This document shows, piece by piece, positions 15,061 to 23,277 of a stretch of 27,419 nt of DNA. The position numbers were made by a program, and so were the translations under genes. Source of the stretch: PNAI01 sp964575715 (GTDB lineage: Bacteria; Pseudomonadota; Alphaproteobacteria; Rhizobiales; Xanthobacteraceae); the NCBI GenBank assembly GCA_964575715.1, contig CAZNSG010000051.1, positions 1-27,419 on the forward strand. The letters run 5' to 3'. The number at the start of each line of letters is the position of its first letter. Positions within the stretch are counted from its first letter, which is position 1. The notes beneath the pieces are model-generated. The model saw only the letters and a program-made list of their open reading frames with translations. It was not told the origin of the DNA and did no database searches.

Positions 15061-15138
15061 ATGGCTCAGACTGTGCGTTACCAGGGATTGTCCGGCGTAC
15101 CAGCCGCGGCCAACGCGCTGCGGCATGTGCCGAATTAA
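15061..15138 (+). CDS. Possible 25-residue peptide between pqqE and the dehydrogenase gene
   Basis: ATG at 15061 is preceded by GGGGGTGA at ideal distance and opens a 25-codon frame (beginning MAQTVRYQGLSGVPAAANAL) closed by TAA at 15136. It lies in the 155-base gap between pqqE and the sorbosone-dehydrogenase-type gene, on the same strand. It resembles nothing I recognise and has no Glu-x3-Tyr, so it is not a second PqqA. It could be a genuine small protein, a leader peptide or the stump of a lost gene. Confidence 0.35.
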   Translation: MAQTVRYQGLSGVPAAANALRHVPN

Positions 15139-15162
15139 AAATAACTGACCAGGGAGGGATAC

Positions 15163-16416
15163 ATGTCATTGTTGATGTCATGCCGGGGCGGCCTCTTAGC
15201 CGCCGGAGCATTTGCATTTCTATCGGTCGCGGCATTGCCGGTCGCAGCCCAAGCACCGCCCGGCTTTAGTCCGCTGGACAAATCGAAGCCCGCGGCGAGC
15301 AACCAAGATGTCAATCTGCGGCCGCATGCGACGCCTCCGACCATAACGCCGGTCGAGAAGATTCCCGTCGACAAGATCAAGTTGCCGCCGGGCTTTAAGG
15401 CCGAGATCTGGTCGCACGGCCATCCCGCCGCACGCACCATGGTGATGGGCAGCAAGGGCACGATATTCATGGGTACGCGCCAGATCGGCCGCGTCTACGC
15501 CATCACCGACAAAGCGGGCAAGCGCGAGGCCAAGGTCCTGCTGCAAGGTTTGACCCAGCCCAACGGCCTCGCCTTCAAGGATGGCTCGCTCTACGTGTTC
15601 GCCATCAACAAAGTGTCCCGCTACGACAACATCGAGGACAAGCTCGACAACCCCGGCGATCCGGTCGATCTGACGGCGGCGTACAATCTTCCGGACACGA
15701 TCCATCACAATTGGAAATACGTGGCATTCGGACCTGATGGGAAAATGTACGTGCAGGTCGGCGCCAACTGCAACATCTGCGAATTCAATCCGGGAATTCA
15801 CGGACAAATCCGCCGCTACAACGCAGATGGCACCGGCATGGAAATCGTCGCGCGCGGAGTGCGGAACACTGTCGGCTTCGATTGGCATCCGGTGACAAAG
15901 GAACTTTGGTTCACTGACCACGGCCGCGACTGGGCCGGAAACGCCGGGCCGGAGGACGAGCTCAACCGCATCCCCAGGGGCCAGGAAGGCGCCAACTTCG
16001 GCTTCCCCTATTGCCACGCGCAAGGCATTCCGGACCCTGACATCAAGCGGCCCAATCCGTGCGCCGGTGTGATTCTGCCCGCCGCATTGACGGGACCACA
16101 TGCGGCCGGGATGGGCATCAAGTTCTACACCGGCAAGATGTTTCCCGCCGCCTATCAAAACCTCGCCTTCATCGGCCGGCGCGGCTCGTGGAACCGGGAA
16201 CAGAAGTTCGGCTACGATGTCGTGATTGCCCGCACCTCGGGTGGATATGCCGTCATCGAGCCGTTCATGACCGGGCTTCTCGATCAAAAGAAGAACGAGT
16301 TTTATGGCCGGCCGAGTTACATCCTGCAGATGCCGGACGGCGCGCTACTCGTGTCGGACGAACAGAACGGTGCGATCTATCGCATCTCGTATGGTGCGAA
16401 GACGGCCGGTAGATAA
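15163..16416 (+). CDS. Periplasmic PQQ-dependent sugar/aldose dehydrogenase (sorbosone dehydrogenase family)
   Basis: 417 residues; AGGGAGG 5 bases upstream of the ATG. Signal peptide about 1-30, ending VAAQA, so it works in the periplasm. The body is a soluble-glucose-dehydrogenase-type six-bladed propeller of the L-sorbosone dehydrogenase family: LTQPNGLAFKDGSLYVF, HHNWKYVAFGPDGKMYV, NTVGFDWHPVTKELWFTDHGRD, EDELNRIP and a YAGKMFP-like YTGKMFP segment. Relatives oxidise sugars or aldehydes with bound PQQ. It lies 155 bases after pqqE and 11 bases before a di-haem cytochrome c gene, so the cofactor supply, the enzyme and a likely electron acceptor form one unit. The true substrate cannot be read from sequence. 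Confidence 0.88.
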   Translation: MSLLMSCRGGLLAAGAFAFLSVAALPVAAQAPPGFSPLDKSKPAASNQDVNLRPHATPPTITPVEKIPVDKIKLPPGFKAEIWSHGHPAARTMVMGSKGTIFMGTRQIGRVYAITDKAGKREAKVLLQGLTQPNGLAFKDGSLYVFAINKVSRYDNIEDKLDNPGDPVDLTAAYNLPDTIHHNWKYVAFGPDGKMYVQVGANCNICEFNPGIHGQIRRYNADGTGMEIVARGVRNTVGFDWHPVTKELWFTDHGRDWAGNAGPEDELNRIPRGQEGANFGFPYCHAQGIPDPDIKRPNPCAGVILPAALTGPHAAGMGIKFYTGKMFPAAYQNLAFIGRRGSWNREQKFGYDVVIARTSGGYAVIEPFMTGLLDQKKNEFYGRPSYILQMPDGALLVSDEQNGAIYRISYGAKTAGR

Positions 16417-16427
16417 TTGATGGCGCA

Positions 16428-17018
16428 ATGAGCCTCGCTGCAAGATGGTGGCGGCCGCCAATCCTCGTGCTGGCGGCCACCATTTTATTCATTGTTCCCG
16501 TATTTGCTCAAAGCCTACCGCTTAGTGAGCGGATCAGCCGCTGTGGCACATGCCATGGCGAGGACGGCAATTCGCGCACGGAGAACGTGCCCTCGCTGGC
16601 CGGTCAGCCCGAGTTCTTCGTGCTCAACCAATTGTTTCTGATGCGCGAAGGCGTGCGCCGGATCGAGTCGATGGCACCGTATGTAAAGGATCTCAAGGAC
16701 GATGAACTTGAGGCAATGGCCAAGCATTTTGCCCGGCTCGCGCCCAAGCCGAGCGGCGAGCCGATCGATCTGTCGCTGGTCATGCGCGGGGCCGAGCTCG
16801 CTCCGGCGCTGCGCTGCGGATCATGTCACCTGCCGAATCTGGCCGGGCAGCAACAGATGCCGCGGCTGGCAAAACAGCGCGTCGATTACTTGATCACTTC
16901 GCTGAAGGAAATTCGCGACAACAAACGCTCCGGCGGCGACACGCTCATGAGCGTCGTTGTAGGCGGGCTCTCGGACGCCGATCTTGCCGCGCTCGCGCAT
17001 TATTCGGCGTCGCGGTGA
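16428..17018 (+). CDS. Periplasmic di-haem cytochrome c (c4-like)
   Basis: 196 residues with an N-terminal signal peptide (about 1-28, ending VFAQ). Two haem-attachment motifs, CGTCH (Cys39-His43) and CGSCH (Cys130-His134), each followed by a likely axial methionine (Met82 in ESMAPYVKDL and Met174 in DTLMSVVV), give the duplicated architecture of cytochrome c4. Such proteins carry electrons in the periplasm to terminal oxidases. Placed 11 bases after the PQQ-dehydrogenase gene, it is most likely its electron acceptor. The ribosome binding site is weak, which suggests translational coupling to the upstream gene. Confidence 0.92.
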   Translation: MSLAARWWRPPILVLAATILFIVPVFAQSLPLSERISRCGTCHGEDGNSRTENVPSLAGQPEFFVLNQLFLMREGVRRIESMAPYVKDLKDDELEAMAKHFARLAPKPSGEPIDLSLVMRGAELAPALRCGSCHLPNLAGQQQMPRLAKQRVDYLITSLKEIRDNKRSGGDTLMSVVVGGLSDADLAALAHYSASR

Positions 17019-17181
17019 TGGACAGACGCGCATCGATCGATTTGAATTTCGTGGCAGGCCGATCATTATGCCTGCGGGCTGTGCAGTTGCCGCATGCGCA
17101 ATGGGCTGCATGTTCGTTCGCTTTGCGATAATCTTCTCCCGCTATCTCCTGCGCATATATCAGACATCATGGAGTCTTCCG

Positions 17182-17475
17182 ATGCCCAAAGCCTACTGGG
17201 TGACCTGCTATCGCTCGATATCCAATCCCGAGGCGCTCGCGGCGTACGCCAACCTTGCCGGTCCCGCGATTGCCCCATACGGCGGCCGTTATCTCGCGCG
17301 CGGCACCGCCGCGGCAGCTTATGAAGCGGGGCTCAAGCAGCGTCTTGTAATCTCCGAATTTCCCAGTGTGGACAAGGCCATCGCCGCCCATGACAGCCCA
17401 GCCTATCAGAACGCGCTCAAGGCGTTGGGCAATGGCGCCGAGCGTGACCTGCGGATCATCGAAGGGTTGGAGTAG
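17182..17475 (+). CDS. DUF1330 domain protein
   Basis: 97 residues from the ATG at 17182, with GGAG 7 bases upstream; the longer frame from 16984 runs into the cytochrome gene and is not used. The protein has the DUF1330 pattern: KAYWVTCYRSISNPEALAAY near the start, PYGGRYLARG in the middle, VISEFPSVDKAIAAHDSPAY and a final RIIEGLE. It is a small dimeric ferredoxin-like fold (related to EthD/ABM domains) of unknown biochemical role. It is 163 bases after the cytochrome gene and may have its own promoter. Confidence 0.9.
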   Translation: MPKAYWVTCYRSISNPEALAAYANLAGPAIAPYGGRYLARGTAAAAYEAGLKQRLVISEFPSVDKAIAAHDSPAYQNALKALGNGAERDLRIIEGLE

Positions 17476-17602
17476 CATCTCGCGGACGGATTTTATCTGC
17501 GCCCATAGTTGCCTTCGGGCCTGTCCATGACTGTATCGACGAGGACCAATATCGCAGGTGCCGCAATACGCGCGCCGGTCTAGCAGGACAGCGAGAAAAA
17601 CA

Positions 17603-18418
17603 ATGTCGGTTGCAAGTCTGCCCGGCAGGCCTTCCGTGGTGCCCCAGACCGGCCGAGAGGCACGGCTCACCATACGCAATGGCAATCACCGGGGGCCGAC
17701 GGCAGGTTTCGCGCCCGGCTTCGTGCAGGGGAATCTCGCGATCCTGCCGGGTACGCTTGCGGGAGATTTTTTGCGCTTCTGTGAGCTCAATCCGAAACCC
17801 TGCCCGCTGATCGGAAATTCCACGCCTGGCGACTGGCGGGTGCCAACGCTCGGCGAAGACCTCGATATCCGCACCGATTTGCCACGCTATCGGGTCTGGC
17901 GGAATGGCGAACTGATCGCGGAACCGACCGATATCCTCACATACTGGCGCGATGATCTGGTGAGCTTCGTCATCGGCTGCTCATTCTCGTTTGAAGAAGC
18001 GCTCATTGCCGACGGAATTGAAATTCGCCACATCGCGCGGGGCTGTAATGTGCCGATGTACCGTACCTCGATCCCCACCGTGCAAGCCGGTCCTTTCCAC
18101 GGACCGATGGTTGTTTCCATGCGACCGATGACACCGGCCCACGCCATCCGCGCCATACAGATCACCGCGCGCTATCCGGCCGCACACGGCGCACCGGTGC
18201 ATTTCGGCAAGCCGGAATTGATCGGTATCAAGGATATCGACAAGCCAGACTACGGCGATGCAGTGCCGGTGTACGAGAACGAAATTCCGGTGTTCTGGGC
18301 CTGCGGAGTCACGCCGCAGTCGGTGGTCGCAACGATGAAGCCGGAGTTCTGCATCACCCATTATCCAGGCAGCATGTTGGTCACCGATCGCAAGAGCGTC
18401 GAATTTGCGGTTGGATGA
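17603..18418 (+). CDS. DUF1445/YcsI family protein (putative hydro-lyase; D-glutamate-cyclase-like)
   Basis: 271 residues from the ATG at 17603; the frame opens with a GTG at 17558 but the extension is not family-like. Signature segments are present: GFVQGNLAILP, RFCELNPKPCPLIG, TPGDWRVPTLGEDLDIRTDLP, FVIGCSFSFEEAL, ARGCNVPMYRTSIP and ITHYPGSMLVTD. The family includes Bacillus YcsI and a domain of the vertebrate D-glutamate cyclase, which converts D-glutamate to 5-oxo-D-proline; many bacterial members are annotated as hydro-lyases. YcsI is encoded beside kipI/kipA in Bacillus, and pxpB/pxpC of the same families lie about 10 kb away here. It precedes the Liv transporter genes by 210 bases. Confidence 0.9.
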   Translation: MSVASLPGRPSVVPQTGREARLTIRNGNHRGPTAGFAPGFVQGNLAILPGTLAGDFLRFCELNPKPCPLIGNSTPGDWRVPTLGEDLDIRTDLPRYRVWRNGELIAEPTDILTYWRDDLVSFVIGCSFSFEEALIADGIEIRHIARGCNVPMYRTSIPTVQAGPFHGPMVVSMRPMTPAHAIRAIQITARYPAAHGAPVHFGKPELIGIKDIDKPDYGDAVPVYENEIPVFWACGVTPQSVVATMKPEFCITHYPGSMLVTDRKSVEFAVG

Positions 18419-18628
18419 GTGCGCCGCCTGCGGGTCGCGGCGGCTGTGTTCAAACCGGAAGAATGATGTCGGCAAAAGGGCTTATGCCTTCATTTTAGTC
18501 CGGCGCTGAAACGCTCTTACAGGCGAAATTCTCGCAATGCATAGTGCGAAAATCAGTTGAATCTGCCCGCGGGATCGCGTTTGCTAGTCGGCAACGAGAA
18601 GCCTGCCAAATATGAGGGAGACCGCGTC

Positions 18629-19930
18629 ATGAAACATTTATTGCGTCTTGCCTATGCCGCCACGCTGATTCTGACTCCGATCATGCCCGCCTCGGCTCAG
18701 GAAGCCGCGCAGGCTCCGCTCAAGATCGGCATTGTCACCTTCCTGACTGGTCCCGCCGCCGCCCCGTTCGGTATCCCCGGACGTAACGCGGCCGAAATTT
18801 TGGTTGAAAACCTCAATGCCGGCAAAGTGCCGGCGCCCTACAACACGATTGGGCTCGGCGGCGCCAAGATCGAGATAAAATTTGTCGACGAAGCCGGTTC
18901 AACCGCCAACGTCGTCACCGAGTTCCGCAATCTGGTGCAACGCGACAAAGTCGATGTGGTCGTGGGCTACGTTTCCTCGGGAAGCTGCCTCGCAATCGCG
19001 CCGGTCGCCGAGGAACTGCAGGCGCTTACCGTTTTTGACGTTTGCGGCACCCCGCGTATTTTCGAGGAAAAGCCGCGCAAATACGTATTCCGCGTAAACC
19101 CGCACGCCACGATGGACAACGTGGCGGCGGCGAAATATGCGCTCGATAAGAAGAAGAACATCGCGGTTTACGATGGCATCAATCAGAATTACGCCTGGGG
19201 CCAGGATTCCTGGCGCGACTTCAATCTGACGATGAAAACGCTCGCCCCGAAGACGTCGGCCGGCAAAGTCCTGTTCCCAAAATTATTCGCGGGCGAATAT
19301 GGTGCGGAAATCTCGGCGCTGTTGACCTCCAATGCGCAGATCATCCACTCGAGCTTCTTCGACGGCGACCTCGAAGCGTTTATCTACCAGTCGGCTGCGC
19401 GTGGACTGCCGCAGCGTACCCCTTTGCTTTTGACGACCGGCGAGACCTCGATATTCCGTGTCGGCGACAAGCTTCCCGACGGCACCATTATCGGTGCGCG
19501 CGGTCCGCACGCGATGATGGCTCCAAAGAGCGCGCTCAATGACTGGTTCCAGAAGACCTATGTCGATCGTTACAGCATGGCACCGATCTACCCCGCCTAT
19601 CACATGGCGCAATCGATCTTCGGTTTGAAGACCGCCTGGGAAAAGGCACAAGCGAAAAAAGGCGGTGCGCGGCCGACCACCGACGAAGTGATCGCCGCAT
19701 TTGAGGGAATCGAGTTCGTCACGCCGAGCACAACGGTTCGCCTCGCCATCGGCGGCGGCCACCAAGGCATCACCGGTACGGCTTACAGCACATTCCGTTA
19801 CAACAAGAGCACGAACAAGCCGGAATTGATCGACATCGTGCGCTATCCTACCGAATGCGTGAATCCACCAGCAGGTATCGACTCGGTGGCTTGGCTGGAA
19901 GGCGGGATGAAGGGCGCGAAGTGCAATTGA
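18629..19930 (+). CDS. ABC transporter substrate-binding protein, branched-chain amino acid (LivK) type
   Basis: 433 residues from the ATG at 18629; GAGGGAG lies 8 bases upstream, which excludes the longer frame from 18557. Signal peptide about 1-24 (ending ASAQE). A type-I periplasmic binding-protein fold follows: APLKIGIVTFLTGPAAAPFG, FVDEAGSTANVVTEFRNLV, DVVVGYVSSGSCLAIAPV, FRVNPHATMDN and a C-terminal lobe with GARGPHAMM. A Cys near each end of the N-lobe strand (SSGSC, DVCGTP) may form a disulfide. It captures a ligand (amino acid, amide or aromatic acid; not predictable) for the downstream permease genes, from which a stable stem-loop separates it. Confidence 0.93.
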   Translation: MKHLLRLAYAATLILTPIMPASAQEAAQAPLKIGIVTFLTGPAAAPFGIPGRNAAEILVENLNAGKVPAPYNTIGLGGAKIEIKFVDEAGSTANVVTEFRNLVQRDKVDVVVGYVSSGSCLAIAPVAEELQALTVFDVCGTPRIFEEKPRKYVFRVNPHATMDNVAAAKYALDKKKNIAVYDGINQNYAWGQDSWRDFNLTMKTLAPKTSAGKVLFPKLFAGEYGAEISALLTSNAQIIHSSFFDGDLEAFIYQSAARGLPQRTPLLLTTGETSIFRVGDKLPDGTIIGARGPHAMMAPKSALNDWFQKTYVDRYSMAPIYPAYHMAQSIFGLKTAWEKAQAKKGGARPTTDEVIAAFEGIEFVTPSTTVRLAIGGGHQGITGTAYSTFRYNKSTNKPELIDIVRYPTECVNPPAGIDSVAWLEGGMKGAKCN

Positions 19931-19954
19931 CTCGTGTTCGGGCGCGTTCGGGCT

Positions 19955-19986
19955 GGGGCCGCTTAGCAAGCGGCCCCGACAGTTTT
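19955..19986 (+). terminator. Stem-loop terminator/attenuator between binding protein and permease genes
   Basis: A perfect 10-bp GC-rich stem (19955-19964 with 19968-19977, loop AGC) is followed by GACAGTTTT. It lies 25 bases after the binding-protein stop and 27 bases before the permease start. The T-run is short, so it probably terminates only part of the transcripts or protects the upstream message from 3' decay, giving more binding protein than permease. Confidence 0.7.
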
Positions 19987-20012
19987 GATGAAGTCCATCG
20001 ACAGGGCTCGCC

Positions 20013-20909
20013 GTGCTGACCGCTATCGCCATCTTAACCGATGGCCTTGTTTATGCAGCTTATCTATTCGTCGTTGCGATTGGCCTCTCCCTGATCTTCG
20101 GGGTGATGAAAATCCTCAATGTCGCGCATGGCGCATTCTATGCATTTGGCGCCTACGGCGCAGCCATCGCGGTGGGAATGTATTTCGACAAGGGGCTTCC
20201 GGCCGCCGGCGGATTCCTGCTCATGGTGCTGGTTGCCATGGCGGTCGGGCTGGTGCTCGGGCTGGTGATCGAGCGTGGACTTCTGCGCGCGGTTTACGGC
20301 AAGGACGAAGTGATCGTCGCACTCGTCACGTATGCGGCGTTTCTCATGCTTGAAGACGTGATCATTCTGATCTGGGGCGCGGGTTCCTATGCCCTCTATC
20401 AGCCGTTGGCCATCGGCGGGAATGTGGCGATCGGAAAACTCATTCTCTCCGGCTACGATATCGGCTTGGTGGTCTTTGCCGTCGGGCTGGCATTGACCGC
20501 CCATTGGGCGCTTAAGCACACCCGCTATGGCCGCTTGCTGACGGTGGTGATTTTCGACCGCGAAGTGGCGGCGGCTTTCGGCATCAATGTCAAGGTCATC
20601 TACACTTTAACGTTTGTGCTTGGAGCGATGCTCGGCGCGCTCGGCGGCGCCGTGATGGCGCCGAAAATTGCAGTCACCCTCGGCATCGGTGTCGAAGTCA
20701 TCGTGCTTGCGTTCGCGGTGGTTGTCATCGGCGGCATGGGGTCGATCGAAGGTGCGCTGATTGGCGCGCTTATTGTCGGTTTGTGCCGCGCGCTGGCCGT
20801 GCATCTTGTTCCGCAAATCGAGCTGTTCGTCATCTACGCGGTGATGGCCCTCGTGTTGGCCTTCCGTCCGTTTGGACTGTTTACGCCAGCGCAACCGCGA
20901 AAGATCTGA
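20013..20909 (+). CDS. Branched-chain amino acid type ABC permease (LivH)
   Basis: 298 residues from the GTG at 20013 (AGGG 6 bases upstream). It has about eight hydrophobic helices and LivH-type segments: LVYAAYLFVVAIGLSLIFGVMKILN with NVAHGAFYAFGAY, TRYGRLLTVVIFDREVAAAFGIN and VIGGMGSIEGALIGALIVG. It forms half of the membrane channel with the LivM-type protein encoded one base downstream. The conserved cytoplasmic loop (EAA-like GSIEGALIGAL) contacts the ATPases. Confidence 0.94.
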   Translation: MLTAIAILTDGLVYAAYLFVVAIGLSLIFGVMKILNVAHGAFYAFGAYGAAIAVGMYFDKGLPAAGGFLLMVLVAMAVGLVLGLVIERGLLRAVYGKDEVIVALVTYAAFLMLEDVIILIWGAGSYALYQPLAIGGNVAIGKLILSGYDIGLVVFAVGLALTAHWALKHTRYGRLLTVVIFDREVAAAFGINVKVIYTLTFVLGAMLGALGGAVMAPKIAVTLGIGVEVIVLAFAVVVIGGMGSIEGALIGALIVGLCRALAVHLVPQIELFVIYAVMALVLAFRPFGLFTPAQPRKI

Positions 20910-20910
20910 A

Positions 20911-21861
20911 ATGTGGTCGCGCGCAAATCTCGCCGGTCTGCTGGCTTTTATCGCGGTTGCGATAGCCGCGCCGGCACTACCGGCCTGGCTGGTATCGCTG
21001 GCGACAATCGCGTTTGCCAATGCGCTGGTCGTGCTTGGGCTTGTCATCCTGTGGCGCACCGGGCTCGTGCCATTTGGACAGGCGCTTTACTACGCGATCG
21101 GCGCCTATGCGGTGGCGCTGCTCGGGCGTTATACGCCGATACGGGAGGTGTTCGTGGCGGTATTTATCGGCGCGGCGGCCGCTGGCGTTGTCGCTTACCT
21201 GATCGGATTCTTGCTTGCTCGCTACCGAGAGATTTTTTTCGCCATGCTGAGCATGGCAATGTCGATGATTCTTTACGGCGTGCTGGTGAAAACCGAAACC
21301 TTGGGCTCGACCGACGGCTTTCATGTCGAGGCGGGGACGTTCTTCGGTTATCGGCCACGTGGGCCCGCGCTTAATTTGGCAATGTTTTGGCTTGTGCTTG
21401 GATTTTGTGCCCTCGCCGCCATTTTCGTTTCGCTCTATTTCCGCACCGTGGCCGGCGGGCTGGCAGTTCCGGCGCGCGACAACGAGATTCGCCTCGAATT
21501 CCTTGGTGTCTCGGCAACACGTCTCATTCATCTCAAGCTTGTGATATCCGGCATTTTGGCCGGTGTCGGCGGTGCGCTCGCCGCGTTCGCCATTGGGCAT
21601 GTCGATCCAAACATGTCCTATTGGACGACGTCTGGAGGGTTTGTGTTCGTCACAATTCTTGCGGGCGCGGGCTCGATCGCCGCGGCGTTTGTCGGCTCAT
21701 TCTTGTTTGAGTTTGTACGCTCCTTCGCCATCGACATCATGCCGGGCACTTGGCAAATCATCCTGGGCTCGGCACTCCTGCTCAGCATTTTGTTCCTGCC
21801 GGAGGGGTTGGGCTCGCTCTTTGGGCGGCTGCGGCGGCGCTTCGAGACGCGGACGTCATGA
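20911..21861 (+). CDS. Branched-chain amino acid type ABC permease (LivM)
   Basis: 316 residues from the ATG at 20911, one base after the livH stop; a longer frame from 20872 overlaps livH and is not needed. About eight to nine membrane segments are visible, with the family text GLVPFGQALYYAIGAYAVALL, ARYREIFFAMLSMAMSMILYG, GLAVPARDNEIRLEFLGVSA and the coupling loop FVTILAGAGSIAAAFVGSFLFE. It is the second half of the channel. The stop overlaps the next start as ATGA, so translation of the ATPase is coupled. Confidence 0.94.
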   Translation: MWSRANLAGLLAFIAVAIAAPALPAWLVSLATIAFANALVVLGLVILWRTGLVPFGQALYYAIGAYAVALLGRYTPIREVFVAVFIGAAAAGVVAYLIGFLLARYREIFFAMLSMAMSMILYGVLVKTETLGSTDGFHVEAGTFFGYRPRGPALNLAMFWLVLGFCALAAIFVSLYFRTVAGGLAVPARDNEIRLEFLGVSATRLIHLKLVISGILAGVGGALAAFAIGHVDPNMSYWTTSGGFVFVTILAGAGSIAAAFVGSFLFEFVRSFAIDIMPGTWQIILGSALLLSILFLPEGLGSLFGRLRRRFETRTS

Positions 21862-22649
21862 GCGCGATCCTCTCCGTGGTCGATCTGGAGAAGACCTTCG
21901 GCTCGGTCGTCGCCGCGCGCGACATCTCTCTTGAGGTGCCACCGGAGCAGACTATCGGCATCATCGGAGCGAACGGCGCCGGCAAGACGACATTCATCAA
22001 CTTGATCACCGGCCACCTGACGCCGTCGAAGGGCGCAATTCGCTTCGAGGGCCGCGACATTACCGGAATGCCGTCGCGGACGATCACGCGCCTTGGTATT
22101 TCGCGCTCGTTTCAGGTGGCACAGGTATTCCCATCGCTGACCGTCTACCAAAACATGTGCGTCGCAACGGCGATTGGGCGCGGGAGTTCCAGCATCCTTG
22201 CGCGCGCATGGAGTCCTCTCGATTCGCCAAAAACCACCACAGAGGCGAATGCCGCGATCGAGCTGTTCCAGATCGCGCAATATCGCGATGCGCTGGCCGC
22301 GACGCTGCCGCAGGGCGTGCGCAAACTGCTCGATATCGCGATGGCTGTTTGTGGCTCCCCGCGCTTGCTCTTGCTCGATGAGCCGACAAGCGGAATTTCG
22401 GTCGCCGAGAAATTTTCGATCATGAACGTGGTCATGTCGGCGCTCAAAATACGCAAGATCACGGTGTTATTCGTCGAGCACGATATGGAGATCGTGGCGC
22501 GCTTTGCCGATCGCGTGCTTGCCTTTTACGACGGCACGGTGCTGGCCGATGATAAGCCTGCGGCGGTGCTGGCGAACCATCAGGTGCAAGAATTCATCAG
22601 CGGCACCAAACCAACCGGCAACGGGAACGACAGCCATGCTTCGGGTTGA
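21858..22649 (+). CDS. ABC transporter ATP-binding protein (LivG type) with atypical signature motif
   Basis: 263 residues from the ATG at 21858, overlapping the livM stop as ATGA. Walker A GANGAGKT, a Q-loop in SFQVAQVF, Walker B LLLLDEPTSGI and the switch His in FVEHDMEIV are intact. The C-terminal tail (KPAAVLANHQVQEFISG) matches LivG proteins. The ABC signature, normally LSxGQ, reads LPQGV (in LPQGVRKLLDIAMAV), so the Ser and Gln that contact ATP are missing. I recall this form in a subfamily of rhizobial transporters, so it is probably functional, but it makes the two ATP sites unequal. Confidence 0.93.
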   Translation: MSAILSVVDLEKTFGSVVAARDISLEVPPEQTIGIIGANGAGKTTFINLITGHLTPSKGAIRFEGRDITGMPSRTITRLGISRSFQVAQVFPSLTVYQNMCVATAIGRGSSSILARAWSPLDSPKTTTEANAAIELFQIAQYRDALAATLPQGVRKLLDIAMAVCGSPRLLLLDEPTSGISVAEKFSIMNVVMSALKIRKITVLFVEHDMEIVARFADRVLAFYDGTVLADDKPAAVLANHQVQEFISGTKPTGNGNDSHASG

Positions 22650-23277
22650 AGGTCTCGATGTCGCGATCGGGCCAGTTCCGGTCATTCGTGGCGCCTCGCT
22701 CCATCTCAACGACGGCGAGATATGCGGATTAATCGGAAGGAATGGCGCCGGCAAGACAACATTGTTACGCGCGTTGATGGGGGCAATTCCTGCGACCGGT
22801 AAAGCGGCGCTCGATGGAATCGATCTGCTATCGTTGCCGACGCACCGCCGCGTTGCCCAAGGTATTGGTTACATGCCGGAAGATCGCCGACTGGTGCCGT
22901 CATTCACAGTCGAAGAAAATATCCGTTTGCCCGCTTGGACCACCGTGATGGAGGGTGTGGAGCAGCGTCTCGCATGGATTTTCTCAATCATGCCCGAGGT
23001 TGCAATTTTTCGCGGCCGGCGCTCGCCCGAACTCTCAGGCGGCCAACAGAAGATGGTGGCACTGGCCCGTGCGCTGATGGCGGGGCGATCGCTCCTACTG
23101 CTCGACGAACCGTTCGAAGGGCTGGCGCCGGCGCTGGCGCACCGGCTTGCCGAGGTGTTGGCGAACCTCAAAAGCGAGGGCGTGTCGGCCCTGATCGCGG
23201 AATCCAATGAGGCGCATATCACCAACCTGCTCTCGCGAACCTTTCGCATTGAGCGCGGCGCGGTGGTGGCAGATTAA
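22636..23277 (+). CDS. ABC transporter ATP-binding protein (LivF type)
   Basis: 213 residues from the ATG at 22636, which overlaps the livG end by 14 bases; the longer frame from 22504 lies within livG. Walker A GRNGAGKTT, Q-loop-region text GYMPEDRRLVPSFTVEENI, canonical signature LSGGQQ, Walker B LLLLDEPFEGLAP and a terminal AESNEAHI in place of the usual switch-His ESN...A segment of LivF are present. It is slightly shorter than most LivF proteins (about 235) because it ends directly after ERGAVVAD. It pairs with the LivG-type protein and supplies the canonical signature to the shared ATP sites. Confidence 0.93.
   Translation: MLRVEGLDVAIGPVPVIRGASLHLNDGEICGLIGRNGAGKTTLLRALMGAIPATGKAALDGIDLLSLPTHRRVAQGIGYMPEDRRLVPSFTVEENIRLPAWTTVMEGVEQRLAWIFSIMPEVAIFRGRRSPELSGGQQKMVALARALMAGRSLLLLDEPFEGLAPALAHRLAEVLANLKSEGVSALIAESNEAHITNLLSRTFRIERGAVVAD

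Noticed and set aside
15220..16287. 355-codon open frame antisense to the PQQ dehydrogenase
   Set aside because: Shadow of a well-supported gene; His/Val/Asp-rich text without any family.
18423..18444. GCCGCC/GGCGGC hairpin after the DUF1445 gene as a terminator
   Set aside because: Six-base stem with a 10-base loop and no T-run; too weak to call.
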